A DNA stretch of 64,000 bases. Origin: Siphonodentalium dalli (Eukaryota > Mollusca > Scaphopoda > Gadilida > Siphonodentaliidae). Made by a program: the position numbers and the translations under genes. The stretch's first letter is position 1, and the number at the start of each line of letters is the position of its first letter. Shown here piece after piece: positions 40,101-47,106 of the stretch. The stretch is from NCBI GenBank assembly GCA_032622095.1, contig CP136066.1, positions 91,967,319 through 92,031,318 of the forward strand, written 5' to 3'. Below the pieces are notes generated by a model, which saw only the letters and a program-made list of their open reading frames with translations, had not been told where the DNA came from and did not search any database.

Positions 40101-43100
40101 TATATTATTTTTATAATTGTTAAAGAATGTAAGAAAAAATGGAAAAATATGACAATTTTTTTTTAAAGATTGCAAGAAATAATGATAAAAATTGTTAACG
40201 AATGTACGATAAAATTATAAAAATTGATAAAGAATGTAAGAAGAGATCATAAAAAATAATAAAAATTGTTAAAGAATGTAACAACAAAATGATAAAGTTG
40301 TTAAAGAATATAAGAAAAACGACAAAAATTGTTGTATAATGTAAGAACAAAATTCTAAATAAATTCTAAAAAGGAATGTAAGAAAATAAAAATGATGAAA
40401 AATTGAAAAAAAATATCGAAATTGTTAGGCCAATGCATTATCTTATATATGCGAGGCGACGTATGGTTGACTCGCATATATAAGATAATGCATTGTCGCA
40501 GGGTATTTAATGTTGTTCCAGCACATCTCCCACCATAAAAGGGTTAACACTGAGATCAGCAATGCACTACGTTAGCAATACTTGGCTCAAATTCGGAGAT
40601 AGAACAGTGCCCTGTTTCTGTATTTTGTATACACGTCACGTGACCACGTTATTGAGATAGATCGATTTCCAAATAAGACTACTGAGTCTGAGAATCGTGT
40701 TATACATGTATTTGCGCGCGTGAAACAGTATAGTACTGATCTGTATATTGCCTATGTACCCCTGATTTATTTATGTATTGACCCCCACGTGTGGAGAGTG
40801 GCTTACAAATAAGACAACGTTAAAATATGACATTATGCAAGGGTTACATCTATAACAAATACATGCATCAACAATTGAAACAATTGAAGAAAAAAAAACA
40901 CACACACACAATAAACAAATAAAACAACGCTATATAGTATATACAGCCAGTCATTATATCACATGCATGCGGCTATACGACATATTTTGTTTTTGAAAAA
41001 TGGTGCTTAGGACAGCTGCTTAGGACAATATAATTCTCGTGCGACGATATATATGTTAGTCGATCATTGCTAGAAAGTCTTTCAACATTTGTGTTTTCTT
41101 TTGAATAATTGAATTAGAGAAAGAGTACAGAAAATTGTGGAAGCAATGAACAATACAGACTACAGAGAATATCGAAAGAGCGTACATGGTCTACTAACAT
41201 TATATCACCTGAGAGAAATGTGTGACATAGCGCAAATTTACAAAACAATACAGAAGGTGTAGTGCGACTGAAGACAGTGAAGTTGTTATACAACGATACG
41301 GATTTAAAAAAAAATGACAAGTGGAGGTTCGGAAGTGAATTAGTTGCAATGCACTTTAGAGCAATTAGTATCTCGGTCGTTGGGCATGTGGTACCTTTAA
41401 CCCACAGGGTTAAAGTGAAAGACAACAAATTGAATGCGTTAAATGGCTAGCTATTTAGAAAAACCATAATATTATTTACAGGAAGCCGATACAATAAATG
41501 CAGTAGTAACAAATACAAACATGTGAGTGACAATTTTTTGAGGCACAATAACCGCACATAGATGTAGGTCAAAACGGCAGACATCAATGTAGTGTTTATT
41601 CCCAAAGAAACAAAGAAAGGGGAGGGTTTTCAAAATTAGCGACCGCCTTCACCGGTCAATTTATTGGAAAGAAAGTTAACACAACCGCTTCGCGCATTCC
41701 TTCGGGCAAAACATTTAGTGCCCACGATTCTGCTCGGCGAATTATTCCAATTCGCAAACTAAATAGCATTACTGCCAAAATTCCTGTAGTTTATAATTAT
41801 GCTTCCATGGTGTAACCAAGGAAGTATATTGTTTTTCTATTGGGATCGTTTTCTGTTTATTTGGAAATACTCAGAAACTAGTTGCAATAGGAACGCGAAA
41901 TCTCTAGCGAATGTAGGCATCTAAGGTCTACTAGAAATAATGTTTCTTGGCGAAGTTATGGCCCTTTTACGATTATTTTTCAATATTATTATTATACTCG
42001 ACACTTCTGCAACGCCTTAATATCTGAACGTATGGGGAGTATCAATCTCAAAGTTTATACGTATGTTGGGATCAATGAGTTCTAACCTATCGTTATATAC
42101 CGAATATTGTCCGCGTTTCCACTGCGGAGTTATCTCCCTTTATCTGAAAAAATGTCATTTATTATCTCGGAAATTATAAGGAGTAGGGCATCGAAAATTG
42201 GATCGTATGCACACCTCAATATCCCCTACTGCCCACGGGCATCAAAACTTTTGTCCGCGCTTTCCCTGCGGAGTTACCGCCCATAGATAGGCAAGCCTCA
42301 AATTGATTGTACTCAGCTGTTCTTTCGTATCATTGTAGATAACTTAATTTCGTTGCGCAGTCCTCTTGGTCGTTGTCAGTTCAGTGCGAGAACGAAAACT
42401 GGACAGGGTCGGTCATATAATTTTACATTGGGGTGGGGGCAAAAATTTCGAAAAAAAAAATAGTCTATTAAGGTATGTGCTTTCCAGAAGTGAAGTTGAT
42501 GATACAGGAAAAAAAATTTGAATTCCGATTAGAAACACCAGAGTTGTTGGCCCTGGAAATTCGCGTTTTGGGCTGATCTGCTTGCGCCATCAACTCCTCT
42601 GAAGTTGTCAGACACTCTAAAAGTAAACTGCCCAACGGAGAATGCGAGTTGGGGTGGGTTGAGACTTTTAGAAAATTCCACCGAAAATCGTAAAAAGGCA
42701 AAAATCAAACATCGAGATAGAAATTTTTTCACGATTGCATCTGATGGGTAGTGTTCATGCGCATACAGGGTGCGATTTTCTAATTTTCAGAGTGAACGGT
42801 TTACTCGTGGCAACGCTATATAACATAAATATGTATACTTAAAGACACGGTTGGCCTTGGCGGTGGGTATCCTGTGAAAATATCTCCACCCGTCAAAAAC
42901 CGCCACAAACAGAAAGAACATCAAAATGTAGATAGACTTTGTCCGTATACAAATAAGAAAAATCGCATAAACAGTATGTTATGGTCATATGTTTGACCAT
43001 TGTTATGTAAACAAAAGCATAAAAAGTTACTTTTCTGGTGTTTGTTTATATTATGATGGTAAACATAAAGAGCGTTCTTTGTTGGTGAATACCTGATATG

Positions 43101-46100
43101 GAACTAATAAAGAGCGTTTATGCCATCTGTGTGTGATTAGCCAGTAGCATTGTGCTGTCTTCTGTAACACAATCAGGCTCTTGCTTAGGTAAAATATAAT
43201 AGGTCTTTATGATAACATGCTGTTTACGCGATGCGCATGGTATATATGAACGGAACTGTATGCGTTTTAATGTTTTTCTGTTTACGGTGTTTGGAACAAA
43301 TATGAATATTTTCGGCAATTAAGGCCACACGTGCCTTTAAGTAGTTTATCACTAACCTATTTTTAGACCCAAATCCAAACGGACTGAAGAAGGAGCGAGT
43401 TTAACACAGGAGCATGTACATTGATATACTCTTGGTACGCCTCCAAAAAATGATCGATCTACTATAAATGTAACCTGCTCAATGGTGAGCGTCCGTCGGG
43501 GTGGGTTCAGACTTGGCAAATTCCACCGAAAACAAATGGAGAAAATTACTCCAAAAATCAAACATTGAGATAAAAACTTTTTGACGAGTGGACGTGGTTA
43601 ACAGTATCCACGCAAAACTATAGTACGATTTTATAAGTTTTAGAGTGGACGGTTTACTCCTGGTAGCGTGTAACGTTGTTAACTGGTGATATATATTACT
43701 CATACTCATACCCACTCTTCTTGACGCCAAATTCGAACGGGCTTATAAAGGAGCAAGGCTAATACATGAACAGATACATCGATATAATATAGGTACGCCC
43801 AAAAGTTCCACCGCTCTACCATGAAAGCAACCTGCCCAACGGAGAGCGCGCATAACCCCCAAAATAAAAGGCAAATTCCACCGAAACTCGTAAAAGGGAA
43901 AAATGCAAAATCGCGTATCTAGCGTTTTATATTTTGAACACCTGCATGTGTTTGGTAGTATATATGTACAACATTTGTGCGATTTTCCAAGTTTTAGTGC
44001 TGACGGGAAGCACTCAGCTAGCGTTATCGAATGTCATAGTGTTATCTCTCGATCACAGTTAACTTTATATTACAGAGACGCTAACGACTATGTTTGGCGA
44101 TGACCCACTGAAATGCATCTAGAATTAATTAACTAAGCGGTCTTTCCTCCGCCATTAAAACTTCTAGAAGATTCTGAATTCGGAACTGAAAGCATTGTCC
44201 AAAAAATGCGAAATAACGGAGCTATGGTACATTGATATGCTTTATATCCTTTTGATCTACATGTAGATTACGATATAATCACACACGCCAAATTTCGTCA
44301 TCGTTGAACAGGATTTGGGCGTCATGGGGGAGGGTTGTAATTAGCCCTAAAATGTTGCCCTATCTAATAAAACTGAATGCTTGGCTTGTGTGAACGGTGG
44401 CTCAGTTGGTCAGGACCACGATCAATTAGACTGTCATTAACCACCCACGCTGTGTCGAACCAAATGACATAAACCTTTGGAATACATATATCTTCTTTAG
44501 GAATGTCAATCCAAGTCCACAATCAGTTCACAAAGCACCAGTATGCATTCGCACGAAGGGGAACGCACCTATACACAAAACATACGCATGGAATGCGATA
44601 CCATGGAAGTATATCTGATTACATGGAATCAGACATCTAGTTCTGTTTTAATTTCGGCTAAGTACTTCGCAACATTATACAGTTATCGCATTGTTTCGAG
44701 GTTGACACGAGGAATTGTCAACCCGAGGAAGTCAATATTCACCAAGGCCGTAGTCCGAGGTGAATATTGACTTCCATGGGCTGACAATTCCTCGTGTCAA
44801 CCAAGAAACAATGCGATAACTGTTTTATTATATGAAACGCGCTTTGATTGGACAAGACGTTGTGACGTTGAACGTCGCTGCGAAAATCCTATCTATTTTC
44901 AGGTCTGATAATAAGTTATGTTAACCCCTGAGGTATCTGACGTCACTCAGAACTGTTATTAACCTCTTGTTTGATTAATGAGGTGAACATCATTAGATAT
45001 CTCTATTTTTTCGTTATGTCTTAACATAGGAATTGGGGAAAGAATTCCACAAAGAATCACAAATCTTTTCAATGGATAAAAGGATGGATTAACAGAAAGG
45101 CACCACTCGACAATAGCACATGTTAGCAGACACCAGTATTTCCTGTTAAAATCACTTGATACCTTTGTTGTGTTATCCTTCAGAAGTCAGACGGCGAAGT
45201 CTACAAAAGGATATGGGCCCAAATAAAGGAGAGTGGTGTGTTTGCGAAGAACAACGATGATGGCGTTCGCCTTGCTCGGACGGGGAAATATGCCTTTCTG
45301 CAGGACAGAAGTCCCCTAGATTATTACGCCGCAGTTGAGTGTGGTGACTTTGTCGTAGCTGACCAGACTTTCAACTCTGCTCCACTTGCATTCGTTGTTC
45401 AACACGAATCGCCATATAAACAGGAATTCAGTCGAAAGTAAATATAACACGTGTTCTAATTATAACAATGTGAGTGACCATTCACGAGATCAGACTATCG
45501 TTACGGTGAATATTTAGGAGATATGTGATATATAATTCATGTTGGCTTTTACAAAGTGTTTTGATAAATCGTTCTAAAAGGGAAAATAAGTTTTGAAGTG
45601 ACAATGTTTTTTTTAAATTCGAGCAAACACTGGTTACCAAAGAGTCATGAACACGGGGAAATTATTTCGAAAAAGTAGAAGAGGTTAATCAATTGAATCA
45701 ACTGTGCACAACATAATTCACAACTAATAGCATTGGAGTACATCGTCGTCACATTCGTCGACAGCTATTATGGTTTATACTCTTATCATGACTTAATCCT
45801 TTGGCACACCGTACAAACAGATTCTTCATCTGATAGCCATCAACATAAATAGTGATCTTCGGGGTGACCATCTAGAGGGGAGCTGTTAAATTATTTTGAA
45901 TTTCATTGAAAAGCAAGGCCGGCAGAGGCTTTCATTGTTTTATATATATATAGTTCTCTTTGTGTTAACATATGTTATTACTTAGACATTTCAACTGTCC
46001 ACATTCCTGACTACTCCATTGACTGTAACACACGAAATTACCTCATCATAGTTAAGCTACAGTGTCATGGCGACCTTCATGTACAAGAGCACGTATATAT

Positions 46101-46637
46101 TTTTATTATATCATATTTCCCATTATTTTATACACTTTTATTATCATTTTAAACAAGAAATTCGGATGTGCGTACATGCATATATATGCCATGACGCCAG
46201 GCAGTCGGGCAATGAACATAGCGAACTGGGTAAGAAACATTTGGACCAAGAACATAAGAAATAGCGCCATCGGAACCCTCATTCACTTGGATAAGATATG
46301 GCGGCAAAGTGTTTTTCTTTATCATGAGTACTATTTCCATTGCAGTGTAGACAGAATGCTGGAATCTGGACTGGTTGCCCAATTGATTCGGAAATGGCGG
46401 CCCAGGTCAAACTGTGAAAAGCAGACTTCATCAACAGCTAGCCTTGGCATGGAATATATTGCCGGTTTATTCGTACTGTATGCTTCTGTCTCTGTCGTTG
46501 CCGGCGTGTTTCTTGTGATTGAAGTACTCAGAGGCTCCAGTTGTACACGGCCCTGCTTGCAAACCAAAAACATGCCCAGTGTTTCTGACATTGCATCTGA
46601 CGAACGACAGAACCACGTTGAAGTGACACGGTTATAG
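3876..46637 (+). CDS. Ionotropic glutamate receptor, gene A (11 exons recognised, 5' end missing)
   Basis: Spliced CDS: 3876-4126, 9019-9215, 9780-9971, 10481-10633, 18644-18865, 20725-20825, 23156-23240, 24075-24411, 39634-39851, 45184-45437, 46346-46637. All borders are AG/GT and phases agree throughout, giving 766 codons plus TAG. Domain order is that of a glutamate-gated cation channel subunit: clamshell amino-terminal domain, S1, M1, re-entrant pore, M3, S2, M4, short cytoplasmic tail. It would sit in the plasma membrane as part of a tetramer. S1 has the binding triad P-x-T...R (GPITVTEIRE). M3 reads SAYTANLAAF where most relatives read SSYTANLAAF. S2 has an Asp (FLQDRSPLDY) where AMPA and kainate receptors have Glu. 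The subclass (AMPA/kainate/delta-like or epsilon-like) is not settled. The signal peptide and first ~100 residues are not located. Family certain, exact ends of some exons inferred. Confidence 0.93.
4648..5480 (+). mobile_element. Non-autonomous Helitron, copy 1
   Basis: Starts TCTCATATATATTTTGAAGA directly after an A. It ends with a GC hairpin (GCCCGGACAACGTCGGGC), a short spacer TCATCGG and CTAG, the terminal structure of Helitrons. The interior is a GC-rich tandem array of about 125-bp units with words such as GGTGGAGCTATCGACTTGAA and CGCGCATGCGCAGAC. No Rep or helicase ORF is present. It sits in the intron between 4126 and 9019. Confidence 0.85.
5481..5883 (+). mobile_element. Non-autonomous Helitron, copy 2, directly abutting copy 1
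   Basis: Begins TCTCATATATATTTTGATGA at the base after the CTAG of copy 1. It ends with the same hairpin and CTAG, followed by T at 5884. The two copies therefore share one host insertion site, A (4647) | T (5884). It is shorter than copy 1, with about two internal units instead of six. Confidence 0.85.
6579..7030. mobile_element. MITE with GGTTACACTGGTGTA ends, copy 1
   Basis: Terminal inverted repeat GGTTACACTGGTGTA at 6579 and its complement ending at 7030. Nearly identical over its length to 7544-7992. Non-coding; the short frames that end in VFHRPQC are readings of the repeat itself. Confidence 0.75.
7031..7543. other. Segment between the two MITE copies
   Basis: 513 bp with no resemblance to coding DNA. 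It begins TAAA and ends TTTA. It may be the body of a larger composite element whose arms are the flanking MITEs. Confidence 0.4.
7544..7992. mobile_element. MITE with GGTTACACTGGTGTA ends, copy 2
   Basis: Same orientation as copy 1, differing by scattered substitutions and small indels. TTCA lies immediately outside the pair on both sides (6575-6578 and 7993-7996). Confidence 0.75.
7997..9018. other. Intron DNA of gene A, nothing recognised
   Basis: AT-rich sequence with no family I recognise and no conserved reading frame. It ends in the polypyrimidine tract and acceptor of the exon at 9019. Confidence 0.4.
9019..9215 (+). CDS. Gene A exon: amino-terminal domain, second recognised exon
   Basis: Acceptor TCTTTCAG before 9019; donor GTATGG after 9215, a weaker consensus. 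Phase 1 in, phase 0 out. The reading LSQIQDITIKLSRNYTSVLH... to ...GIKQIAMACDRHNTEEFLKS fits the second lobe of a periplasmic-binding-protein-like domain. It has one N-glycosylation sequon (NYTS) and a strand (KQIAMAC) that in relatives ends in a catalytically inert DC or C motif. Confidence 0.85.
9780..9971 (+). CDS. Gene A exon: amino-terminal domain, third recognised exon
   Basis: Acceptor TGTTTTAG, donor GTGAGT, phase 0 on both sides. It starts ASSHGMISIEYYWLVVTEEA, which matches the iGluR stretch where a G-M-x-x-x-x-Y-W/Y strand is followed by 'D L ... N' (here IGIDLNAANM). Length to the next exon matches relatives if 9971 is joined directly to 10481. Confidence 0.85.
9972..10480. other. 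Intron of gene A with unassigned sense reading frames
   Basis: Two + strand frames (10068-10271 and 10244-10429) end near good donor-like sites (GTATGTCT at 10195, GTATGTGG at 10376). Neither matches an iGluR segment, neither has an acceptor in a compatible phase, and the flanking exons join in phase and at the expected length without them. Treated as intron. Confidence 0.5.
10481..10633 (+). CDS. Gene A exon: end of amino-terminal domain
   Basis: Acceptor CTACTACAAG, donor GTAAGA, 51 codons, phase 0/0. NRRILRDAVHAVVIAAVN matches the conserved 'Y-DAV' helix near the end of the iGluR amino-terminal domain. Sequons are present at NTT and NIT. A Cys (ITECF) sits where a domain disulfide partner is usual. 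Confidence 0.85.
12830..13290. repeat. Left-arm tandem repeat, period about 154 bp
   Basis: Three clear units and a partial fourth, each with TTTTGAGTAC..AAGCTGATTT, ACACAATTTCTGAAAC and GGCGTTTTCATTTCAG. Unit starts near 12830, 12983 and 13138. The same unit occurs inverted in the right arm. Confidence 0.8.
13990..15300 (+). repeat. Degenerate minisatellite, CCAATGAGTGTCCCAAACCA type
   Basis: Dozens of units of about 20-24 bp whose common words are CCAAACCACC, ATGAGTGTCCC and GTGCCCCAAAC. The ORFs here (for example 14383-14835) are only readings of the repeat, rich in P, N, H and S. Confidence 0.8.
15357..15500. repeat. Hairpin fragment of the TATATATGCGAG family
   Basis: Contains TGCATTCTCCCATATATGCG facing its partial complement, and AGGCCAATTAATTTTCTTAT. 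It is related to the hairpins at 37252-37483 and 40430-40505. It lies at the centre of the 6-kb foldback. Confidence 0.5.
15640..16080 (-). repeat. Inverted section of the same minisatellite
   Basis: Words GGTGGTTT, TTGGGACACTC-like and CATTGGATGGTTTG are the complements of those at 13990-15300. The two blocks face each other across 15300-15640, at the centre of the foldback element. Confidence 0.75.
16380..17135 (+). repeat. Direct repeat within the foldback element
   Basis: A block of about 80 bp at 16385-16470 (TGTTTTATCGGCTATATGAG, GAATATGAAATGCTAG) recurs at 17055-17135 in the same orientation. Spacing about 670 bp. Confidence 0.6.
18644..18865 (+). CDS. Gene A exon: ATD-S1 linker and first S1 strand
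   Basis: Acceptor ATTGTAG, donor GTAAGA, 74 codons, phase 0/0. It opens ITFIGESGLVQFGTDNYRAD, the usual 'F.G.TG.v.FD..G.R' segment. It closes WPTLRVATTM, which joins to ERPYVF in the next exon and reproduces the S1 start 'L.V.T..E.PYV'. It follows the 8 kb intron that carries the giant foldback element. Confidence 0.92.
19336..20509 (+). mobile_element. hAT-type MITE, copy 1 (1174 bp)
   Basis: Terminal inverted repeat CAGGGTTGGGG at both ends and a perfect 8-bp target duplication CAACCAAA (19328-19335 and 20510-20517). Both subterminal regions are packed with GTAATCGATTAC/GTAATCGTAATC words, as in the repeated transposase-binding sites of hAT elements. No transposase ORF. Inserted in the gene A intron 18866-20724. 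Confidence 0.9.
20725..20825 (+). CDS. Gene A exon: S1 ligand-binding segment
   Basis: Acceptor TTCCAG, donor GTAAGC, phase 0 in and 2 out. ERPYVFVDNTTNVTSYTGLY is followed by MDMLHLMAESLKF. It matches 'E.PYVM......EGYC.DLL..LA..LGF' of iGluRs, with Y-TG-L-Y in place of the usual G-x-C. Two sequons (NTT, NVT) precede the binding helix. Confidence 0.92.
22140..22470 (+). repeat. SINE-like dispersed repeat, copy 1
   Basis: Shares ordered blocks with 24484-24735: GAGGTGTGGTGT, TATCACGCGA.GCAT, GGCTTAG.TCATG and a GGTTGAGTTGATCCGG-like tail. CCGGGGTCGAATATG resembles a pol III B box (GGTTCGANNCC), but no full tRNA fold is seen. Confidence 0.45.
23156..23240 (+). CDS. Gene A exon: S1 strand pair
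   Basis: Acceptor CATTTTCAG, donor GTAAGT, phase 2 in and 0 out. Reading YNLIESDGFGAKKLDGTWSG then MVGMVLRG is the classic S1 'Y.l...DG.YG......W.GMVgelv.g'. A 50-bp copy of a hairpin MITE half lies 67 bp downstream in the intron. Confidence 0.93.
23307..23356 (+). repeat. Single arm of a hairpin MITE
   Basis: 50 bp from GAGAGCTTTCCGATGAATGG to CTAAATCCTGG, almost identical to the right arm of the hairpin at 63866-64000. The opposite arm is absent here. Confidence 0.75.
24075..24411 (+). CDS. Gene A exon: end of S1, M1 and pore loop
   Basis: Acceptor GTTTAAAG, donor GTACTT (weak consensus), phase 0 in and 1 out. EADLAIGPITVTEIREKVID carries the agonist-contacting P, T and R. M1 is LSWLAWCLIVVGIVFIGLSL and continues to about AVLHI. 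The pore helix DNLWLVFSYFTEQG ends with Gln at the Q/R site (codon CAA), suggesting a calcium-permeable pore if unedited. The residue after Gly is Tyr instead of the usual Cys. The exon ends one base after the Q/R codon. Confidence 0.95.
24484..24735 (+). repeat. SINE-like dispersed repeat, copy 2
   Basis: Diverged relative of 22140-22470, with GTGGCAGCCGGTTTACC, GCGGGTTCAGCC (B-box-like), TGTATCACGCGAGGCAT and GCGGTTAAGTTGACCGG. In the same orientation as copy 1 and gene A. Confidence 0.45.
25285..26282 (-). pseudogene. LINE reverse transcriptase, C-terminal part
   Basis: After a GVPQG motif with an in-frame TGA (26251-26253), the catalytic YADD is at 26167-26178. A second stop is at 26119-26121. 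From 26118 to 25285 the frame is open, with the thumb (FLGIHIDENLTFKKHV), LVYGVQIWG and a Cys-containing end (CIKKYAATIKCNYQRCPDCV). This matches the C-terminal region of jockey/CR1-group polymerases. Confidence 0.85.
26283..27622 (-). pseudogene. LINE endonuclease C-terminus and reverse transcriptase, N-terminal part
   Basis: Resumes with CDVSDHFGIF, the SDH motif ending the endonuclease. It continues through a linker rich in K and N into the RT fingers: VPIPKNNTTHEISNYRPISI, LLEKIMHKRL, QYGFRPTHST and LFLDLSKAFDTI (first catalytic Asp region). Just after KAFDTI (about 26405) the frame shifts, and the reading open to 26283 is out of frame with the rest. So the RT is broken. Confidence 0.88.
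27623..30823. mobile_element. 3201-bp foldback element inside the LINE
   Basis: Ends CACCCCCGTGTACGTGG and its perfect complement, with a 5-bp direct repeat TTGTA on both sides (27618-27622, 30824-30828). Terminal inverted repeats are about 1.03-1.05 kb (27623-28676 and about 29796-30823). The outer part of each arm carries an 18-bp unit twice (GGTATCGCCAAAACCGAG). Removing the element plus one TTGTA restores the LINE endonuclease frame. Superfamily uncertain; CAC ends with a 5-bp duplication are as in Transib-type elements. Confidence 0.88.
28677..29795. other. Unique centre of the 3.2-kb foldback
   Basis: About 1.1 kb between the arms. It begins with an impure (CA)n tract at 28677-28723, has a (TA)n run near 29600-29622, and no frame resembling a transposase. 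Confidence 0.5.
30824..31618 (-). pseudogene. LINE endonuclease domain, N-terminal part
   Basis: Starts ATG at 31618. FSIFSLNCRSINANFDSLCN gives the first EEP motif (N), VIALTETF the catalytic E, GGVCLYIKE the central strand, YISGDFNIDLLN the D-x-N motif, and SATLIDNIYT the late motif. Reading is lost at 30823, where another element entered. The domain belongs to the exonuclease-endonuclease-phosphatase fold that nicks target DNA for target-primed reverse transcription. The closing SDH motif lies beyond the insertion. Confidence 0.88.
32455..32562. repeat. Short hairpin MITE
   Basis: GAGATTTATCACCCACTCGA faces TCGAGGGCGAGTGATAAATC across a loop of about 45 bp. No clear target duplication was found. 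Confidence 0.5.
33031..33300. repeat. Tandem repeat with TTTGGTTCC...GAACCA units
   Basis: CCAATAAATGTGGTGTAGAA occurs at about 33040 and 33123 (period about 83 bp). A further diverged part follows, with repeated TTGGTTC and GAACCA words. ORFs here are repeat readings on both strands. Confidence 0.6.
33523..34026 (+). mobile_element. TTAA-flanked element, copy 1
   Basis: TTAA at 33519-33522 and 34027-34030. Termini AGGGGCACTGTAC and the complement of GTACAGTATCCCT are inverted repeats. Related in opposite orientation to 37789-38356. TTAA duplication is typical of piggyBac and Kolobok superfamilies. No transposase. Confidence 0.75.
34250..35210 (+). repeat. Satellite-like repeat, about 360-450 bp period
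   Basis: GGCTTCAATTGATTCCACCG occurs at 34256 and 34614 with a diverged form near 35075. TTCTGACTCGGGTGTGCTCG occurs at 34361 with variants near 34817 and 35178. Units also share TTCAACGAGTAT and TGATGAGTA.CAATTGG. Non-coding. Confidence 0.7.
35458..35505 (+). repeat. Fragment of a tRNA-like SINE head
   Basis: CAGTGACTCAGTCGGTATAA resembles a pol III A box and shares ATTAGACTG-type flanking sequence with 44392-44470. Only the head is recognisable. Confidence 0.35.
35820..35945. repeat. Hairpin repeat with CTATTAACT ends
   Basis: CTATTAACTCTTTATCTTCA faces its imperfect complement, and AGCTTTCG..TTCAACGGGTG pairs with CACCCGTTGAAGGCGAAAGC. About 50-bp arms and a short loop. Confidence 0.65.
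35990..37130 (+). repeat. Diverged tandem repeat of about 140-160 bp
   Basis: Units contain CCACCAAACTTATACATAAT, ATGATACGAGGAATCTAA, GTGATTTAAA and GCCGTTTGAGT. The reverse complement of the same family fills much of 60790-61110 and 62640-63290. It may be the body of the Helitron that ends at 37760. Confidence 0.65.
37233..37625. mobile_element. TTAA-flanked MITE with CCCTTTACCCAACA ends
   Basis: TTAA at 37229-37232 and 37626-37629. Perfect 14-bp inverted ends CCCTTTACCCAACA/TGTTGGGTAAAGGG, as expected for a piggyBac-type MITE. It contains the double hairpin 37252-37483. Confidence 0.8.
37252..37483. repeat. Double hairpin: each arm is itself a palindrome
   Basis: GCCCTGTGCC at 37252 pairs with GGCACAGGGC ending at 37483. 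Within each arm TGCATTCTCTTATATATGCG faces CGCATATATAAGAGAATGCA across a GTCGACC-type centre. The A-rich middle is about 80 bp. Confidence 0.8.
37720..37760 (+). mobile_element. 3' end of a second Helitron family
   Basis: Hairpin CCCGGGCAACGCCGGG, spacer TAACCCTG, then CTAA followed by T. This is the Helitron 3' signature with a different spacer from the copies at 4648-5883. The 5' TC end could not be fixed; the repeat array 35990-37130 is a candidate body. Confidence 0.65.
37789..38356 (-). mobile_element. TTAA-flanked element, copy 2
   Basis: TTAA at 37785-37788 and 38357-38360. Inverted relative to 33523-34026 and about 64 bp longer through an internal insertion near 38190-38265. Directly adjoins the Helitron end at 37760. 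Confidence 0.75.
38361..39633. other. Intron DNA before the M3 exon
   Basis: No mobile-element ends or coding similarity recognised. Ends in the acceptor at 39632-39633. Confidence 0.4.
39634..39851 (+). CDS. Gene A exon: M3 and start of S2
   Basis: Acceptor CCTACAG, donor GTGAGT, phase 1 in and 0 out. YDQRHIAAYSRLIVGTWWLF is followed by TILILSAYTANLAAFLTV, the M3 gate helix, then SIDELANQNTIKPLIKRGTN and LQDLFS. The usual ligand-contacting S/T pair in 'G-S/A-T' of S2 reads G-T-N here. It follows a 15.2 kb intron. Confidence 0.95.
40060..40530. repeat. Degenerate relative of the 37252 hairpin family
   Basis: TAAGAGAATGCATTGGCCTA near 40074 and a palindrome TGCATTATCTTATATATGCG...CGCATATATAAGATAATGCA at 40435-40492. 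Between them is an A-rich tandem of TTGTTAAAGAATGTAAGAA units. Confidence 0.65.
42460..44110. repeat. Diverged tandem repeat, three units
   Basis: Shared words AAATTCCACCGAAAA, AAAATCAAACATTGAGATA-like, GTGGACGGTTTACTC and TGCGATTTT..AAGTTTT occur in the same order at about 42600-42820, 43480-43680 and 43830-44010. No conserved frame. Confidence 0.6.
44392..44470 (+). repeat. tRNA-like SINE head
   Basis: GGTGGCTCAGTTGGTCAGGA is a near-consensus pol III A box with tRNA D-arm features. TGTGTCGAACCAA is a poor B box. It does not fold as a functional tRNA, so a SINE relic is the better reading. Related to 35458-35505. Confidence 0.45.
44679..44823. mobile_element. 145-bp hairpin MITE
   Basis: Arms of about 65 bp: ACAGTTATCGCATTGTTTCG, GGTTGACACGAGGAATTGTC and AAGTCAATATTCACC pair with their complements around a 15-bp loop. 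It would form a strong cruciform. Located in the gene A intron 39852-45183. Confidence 0.8.
45184..45437 (+). CDS. Gene A exon: S2 lobe
   Basis: Acceptor CCTTCAG, donor GTAAAT, phase 0 in and 2 out. KSDGEVYKRIWAQIKESGVF leads to GKYAFLQDRSPLDYYA, the 'y.f.lE......y' motif with Asp in place of Glu, as in NMDA and delta receptors. It then reads CGDFVVADQTFNSAPLAFVV and the lobe helix. Cys in AAVECGD probably pairs with Cys in RSNCEK of the next exon. Confidence 0.94.
46346..46637 (+). CDS. Gene A last exon: end of S2, M4, C-terminal tail
   Basis: Acceptor CATTGCAG, phase 2 in, TAG stop at 46635-46637. VDRMLESGLVAQLIRKW matches the closing S2 helix and KW motif. M4 is LGMEYIAGLFVLYASVSVVA and extends to about FLVIEV. 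The tail of about 40 residues contains several Cys and ends HVEVTRL. The final four residues (VTRL) do not fit the simplest class I PDZ ligand, S/T-x-hydrophobic, because of the spacing T-R-L: T is at -2 and L at 0, so a PDZ ligand is in fact possible. Confidence 0.93.
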
Positions 46638-47106
46638 AAGTAATTCTGAAGTAGAGATGCATATACTTCTTGGACGTTAATGCCAGTTTCGATTGTTTGA
46701 AATACCACAGCGACGTGTGTTCAAAAACTTCAAAACTTGCCTATATAGGCTTCGCCACATGAGTGCTGAATAGACGGTGTTATCGGTTGGTCAATGACAG
46801 GACTGCTGCTGAGATTTGCGTTTGATACAATTGGGTGAATGAGAACAAAATTTAAAGTTCCCCGTTATACAAAGGATAGTACCTCACATTTCTCATTATT
46901 CTAGGGAAGGGACAGACTGAATCCTATCTATTCGCTGGAGTAATGAATAATTTGAAGCTATTGTGGACTTAATTGATGATTTCTTCATCACGAATTTTTA
47001 AGAATTGTGAGAATTAAAGGGAACCACTAGAATATAAACAGTATGACAGTATACATATTATATGCATGGCGGCTGTGTAATTCGGAAATCGTTTACAAGG
47101 CATATC

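Noticed and set aside
46331-46708. Minus-strand ORF opposite the last exon of gene A
   Set aside because: Mirror of the M4 exon, without similarity of its own.
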